This document shows positions 62,537-64,000 of a stretch of 64,000 bases of DNA, one piece after another. Source of the stretch: S5-A14a sp050908895 (GTDB lineage Bacteria; Bacillota; Clostridia; Peptostreptococcales; Anaerovoracaceae). Below the pieces are notes generated by a model. That model worked only from the letters and a program-made list of their open reading frames with translations, was not told the DNA's origin and did no database searches. The position numbers were made by a program, and so were the translations under genes. Location: NCBI GenBank assembly GCA_050908895.1, contig CP171222.1, positions 1,860,001-1,924,000 on the forward strand. The letters are read 5' to 3'. Numbering within the stretch: the stretch's first letter is position 1; each line of letters begins with the position of its first letter.

Positions 62537-63367
62537 CTATATTGCAATAGGAATCCCCGTAATTTGAGGGCCTTTCTGATAGTCTTCAATTTTTATATCA
62601 TCAACTGTGAAATCATAAAAATCTTTAACATCAGGATTTAAGGTAAACTTAGGCGCAGGGAAAGATTCTCGCGTAATGAGTTCCTTCACAAGCGGAACAT
62701 GTCTATCATAAATATGAGCATCTGATATTACATGAACTAACTCCCCTGCTTTCAGTCCGCTCACCTGAGCCAACATATGAAGAAGTACAGAGTATTGCAC
62801 AACATTCCAATTATTCGCAGCAAGAATATCCTGAGATCTTTGGTTTAAAATTCCATTAAGTTTATCCCCTGTTACATTAAACGTCATTGAGTATGCGCAA
62901 GGCTCAAGTCCCATCTCTGATAAATCCTGGAAATTATAAATATTGGTCATTATTCGTCTGGAATAAGGAGTGTTTTTTAGCTGCCATAAAACATTATCAA
63001 CTTGATCCATCTCCCCTTGCGAGAACTTATACTTTAGTCCCATCTGATAACCATAAGCCTTGCCTATAGATCCATTTTCATCTGCCCATTCATTCCAAAT
63101 TTTACTATTTAAGTCCTTTATGTTGTTAGATTTTTTCTGCCAAATCCAAAGCATTTCATCAACACAAAGTTTAATTGCTGTAGGTCTTAGAGTAAGAGCC
63201 GGGAATTCCTTTCCCAAATCATACCTGTTAACCACACCGAAAGTCTTGATGGTGTGAGCAGGCATGCCGTCTTCCCATCGTGCTCTAACTTCTTGGCCTT
63301 CAGATGAAAGCCCCTCAGTCAAAATTTTTTTACACATATTTACAAAAATTTTATCCGCTGTGCTCAT
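62537..63367 (-). CDS. thyA: Thymidylate synthase
   Basis: 276 residues. The catalytic Cys is in LEPCAYSMTFNV (about 157), with NQRSQDILAANNWNVVQYS for dUMP and folate and HIYDRHVP. RRIMTNIYNFQDL corresponds to the phosphate-binding arginines. It makes dTMP with methylene-tetrahydrofolate and leaves dihydrofolate for folA, 53 bases downstream. Confidence 0.94.
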   Translation of the reverse strand: MSTADKIFVNMCKKILTEGLSSEGQEVRARWEDGMPAHTIKTFGVVNRYDLGKEFPALTLRPTAIKLCVDEMLWIWQKKSNNIKDLNSKIWNEWADENGSIGKAYGYQMGLKYKFSQGEMDQVDNVLWQLKNTPYSRRIMTNIYNFQDLSEMGLEPCAYSMTFNVTGDKLNGILNQRSQDILAANNWNVVQYSVLLHMLAQVSGLKAGELVHVISDAHIYDRHVPLVKELITRESFPAPKFTLNPDVKDFYDFTVDDIKIEDYQKGPQITGIPIAI

Positions 63368-63400
63368 ATCTTGTCTCGTTCCTCAATACCATCGTAATAT

Positions 63401-63853
63401 TTAAATATTTTTAGCCTGAAATTCTCCATTAATTATATTAATAGAATGTCTTATAAGTTCTCTAACCCTCTTTAAATCACCATTTAAATAAATATATCCT
63501 ATCATAGCCTCAAAGCCTGTGGCTACCTTGTAAATCATTACATCTGTATTCTTTGGTTTAGATGTAACCTTTCGGTTCTTTCCACGCCGATATACATCAA
63601 TTTCCTCTTGGTGCAAAACACCCATATTCAACAGTTCACCGACTATCTTAGCTTGTGCTTTGGCGGAAACATATTTTGTTGCTGCCTTATGGAGTGCATC
63701 AACCTTTATCTGTCCACATTTAATTAGATATGTTCTTATTTCAACGTCATAGATTCCATCTCCAACATATGCAAGAGCTGACGCGTTAATCTGATTCGGA
63801 CTTTCTACTTCCATACTACTAATTTCTGTATTTTTTATTCCAAAGCTATTCAT
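63401..63853 (-). CDS. mrnC: Mini-ribonuclease III
   Basis: 150 residues, an RNase III catalytic domain without the dsRNA-binding domain: ALAYVGDGIYDVEIRTYLI holds the first acidic residues and FEAMIGYIYL the last. It matures the ends of 23S rRNA in Firmicutes. Its start overlaps the cysS stop by eight bases, the classic Firmicutes arrangement. Confidence 0.95.
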   Translation of the reverse strand: MNSFGIKNTEISSMEVESPNQINASALAYVGDGIYDVEIRTYLIKCGQIKVDALHKAATKYVSAKAQAKIVGELLNMGVLHQEEIDVYRRGKNRKVTSKPKNTDVMIYKVATGFEAMIGYIYLNGDLKRVRELIRHSINIINGEFQAKNI

Positions 63854-64000
63854 TTCCTTTTATTATTTGCACGCCCTGGGGTGTGTCCTTTAGGGTAATT
63901 CCTTTTGCTGATAGAAAGTCTCTAATCTCATCTGCCCTTGCAAAATTCTTCGCTTTTCTCGCTTCTTGTCTTTCATTGATAAGATCCATTATGTCTTCGC
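63846..64000 (-). CDS. cysS: Cysteinyl-tRNA synthetase, C-terminal fragment
   Basis: The last 50 codons (ending in a TAG at 63846-63848) are in the window. NERQEARKAKNFARADEIRD and TLKDTPQGVQ are the C-terminal helices characteristic of CysRS. The catalytic part lies beyond the right edge. Overlaps mrnC. Confidence 0.93.
   Translation of the reverse strand, partial: EDIMDLINERQEARKAKNFARADEIRDFLSAKGITLKDTPQGVQIIKGNE

Overview
The window looks like the chromosome of a low-GC, anaerobic, amino-acid-fermenting Clostridia (Firmicutes). A relative of the Peptostreptococcales or Family XIII/Anaerovoracaceae lineages is my guess. The evidence is Firmicutes-type gene order, TTGACA/TATAAT promoters with AAGGAGG ribosome sites, energy-coupling-factor vitamin transporters, a lysine-fermentation gene (kal) and a CobO adenosyltransferase. 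Nearly all genes are on the minus strand.

Layout. 1-2.7 kb: a partial regulator that fuses a 3,5-diaminohexanoate-dehydrogenase-like domain to a sigma-54 AAA+ domain, divergent from kal. 2.8-6.5 kb: adenine deaminase, then panDC behind a structured leader RNA. 6.5-10.1 kb: small envelope proteins and a PadR-DUF1700-DUF4097 operon. 10.4-13.9 kb: a decayed AlbA-type regulator, cobO, and an intact IS3-family element sitting exactly in the loop of a terminator hairpin. 14-20.6 kb: FGGY kinase, potassium channel, purine nucleoside phosphorylase, a BaiN/YhiN flavoprotein and the PanF-YhdT pantothenate importer, behind a second structured RNA. 20.9-27.8 kb: ComF, RecD2, YhaM, a class B PBP and an FHA-SEDS fusion. 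28-33.6 kb: an SDR reductase and a complete polyamine transporter operon with its own regulator and a perfect palindromic operator.

33.7-36.6 kb is the most unusual stretch. A 42-residue five-cysteine peptide, too short to be an obvious gene, heads a two-ATPase, two-permease ABC operon. One ATPase lacks its Walker A lobe. Three of the genes carry single-base deletions in homopolymer runs.

36.9-42 kb: aminotransferase, trmB, queT and ecfT-A2-A1. 42-64 kb: translation and transcription core genes. In transcription order these run from cysS, mrnC, thyA, folA and rlmB, through tRNA-Thr and tuf, an LCP protein, rpmG-secE-nusG-rplK-rplA, rplJ-rplL and rpoB-rpoC, to rpsL-rpsG-fusA-tuf. The two tuf genes lie in 1.2-kb direct repeats that differ at one base. 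The sporulation sigma gene sigH, usual next to this cluster in Firmicutes, is not there.

All family assignments are from reading the sequence; no database search was run.
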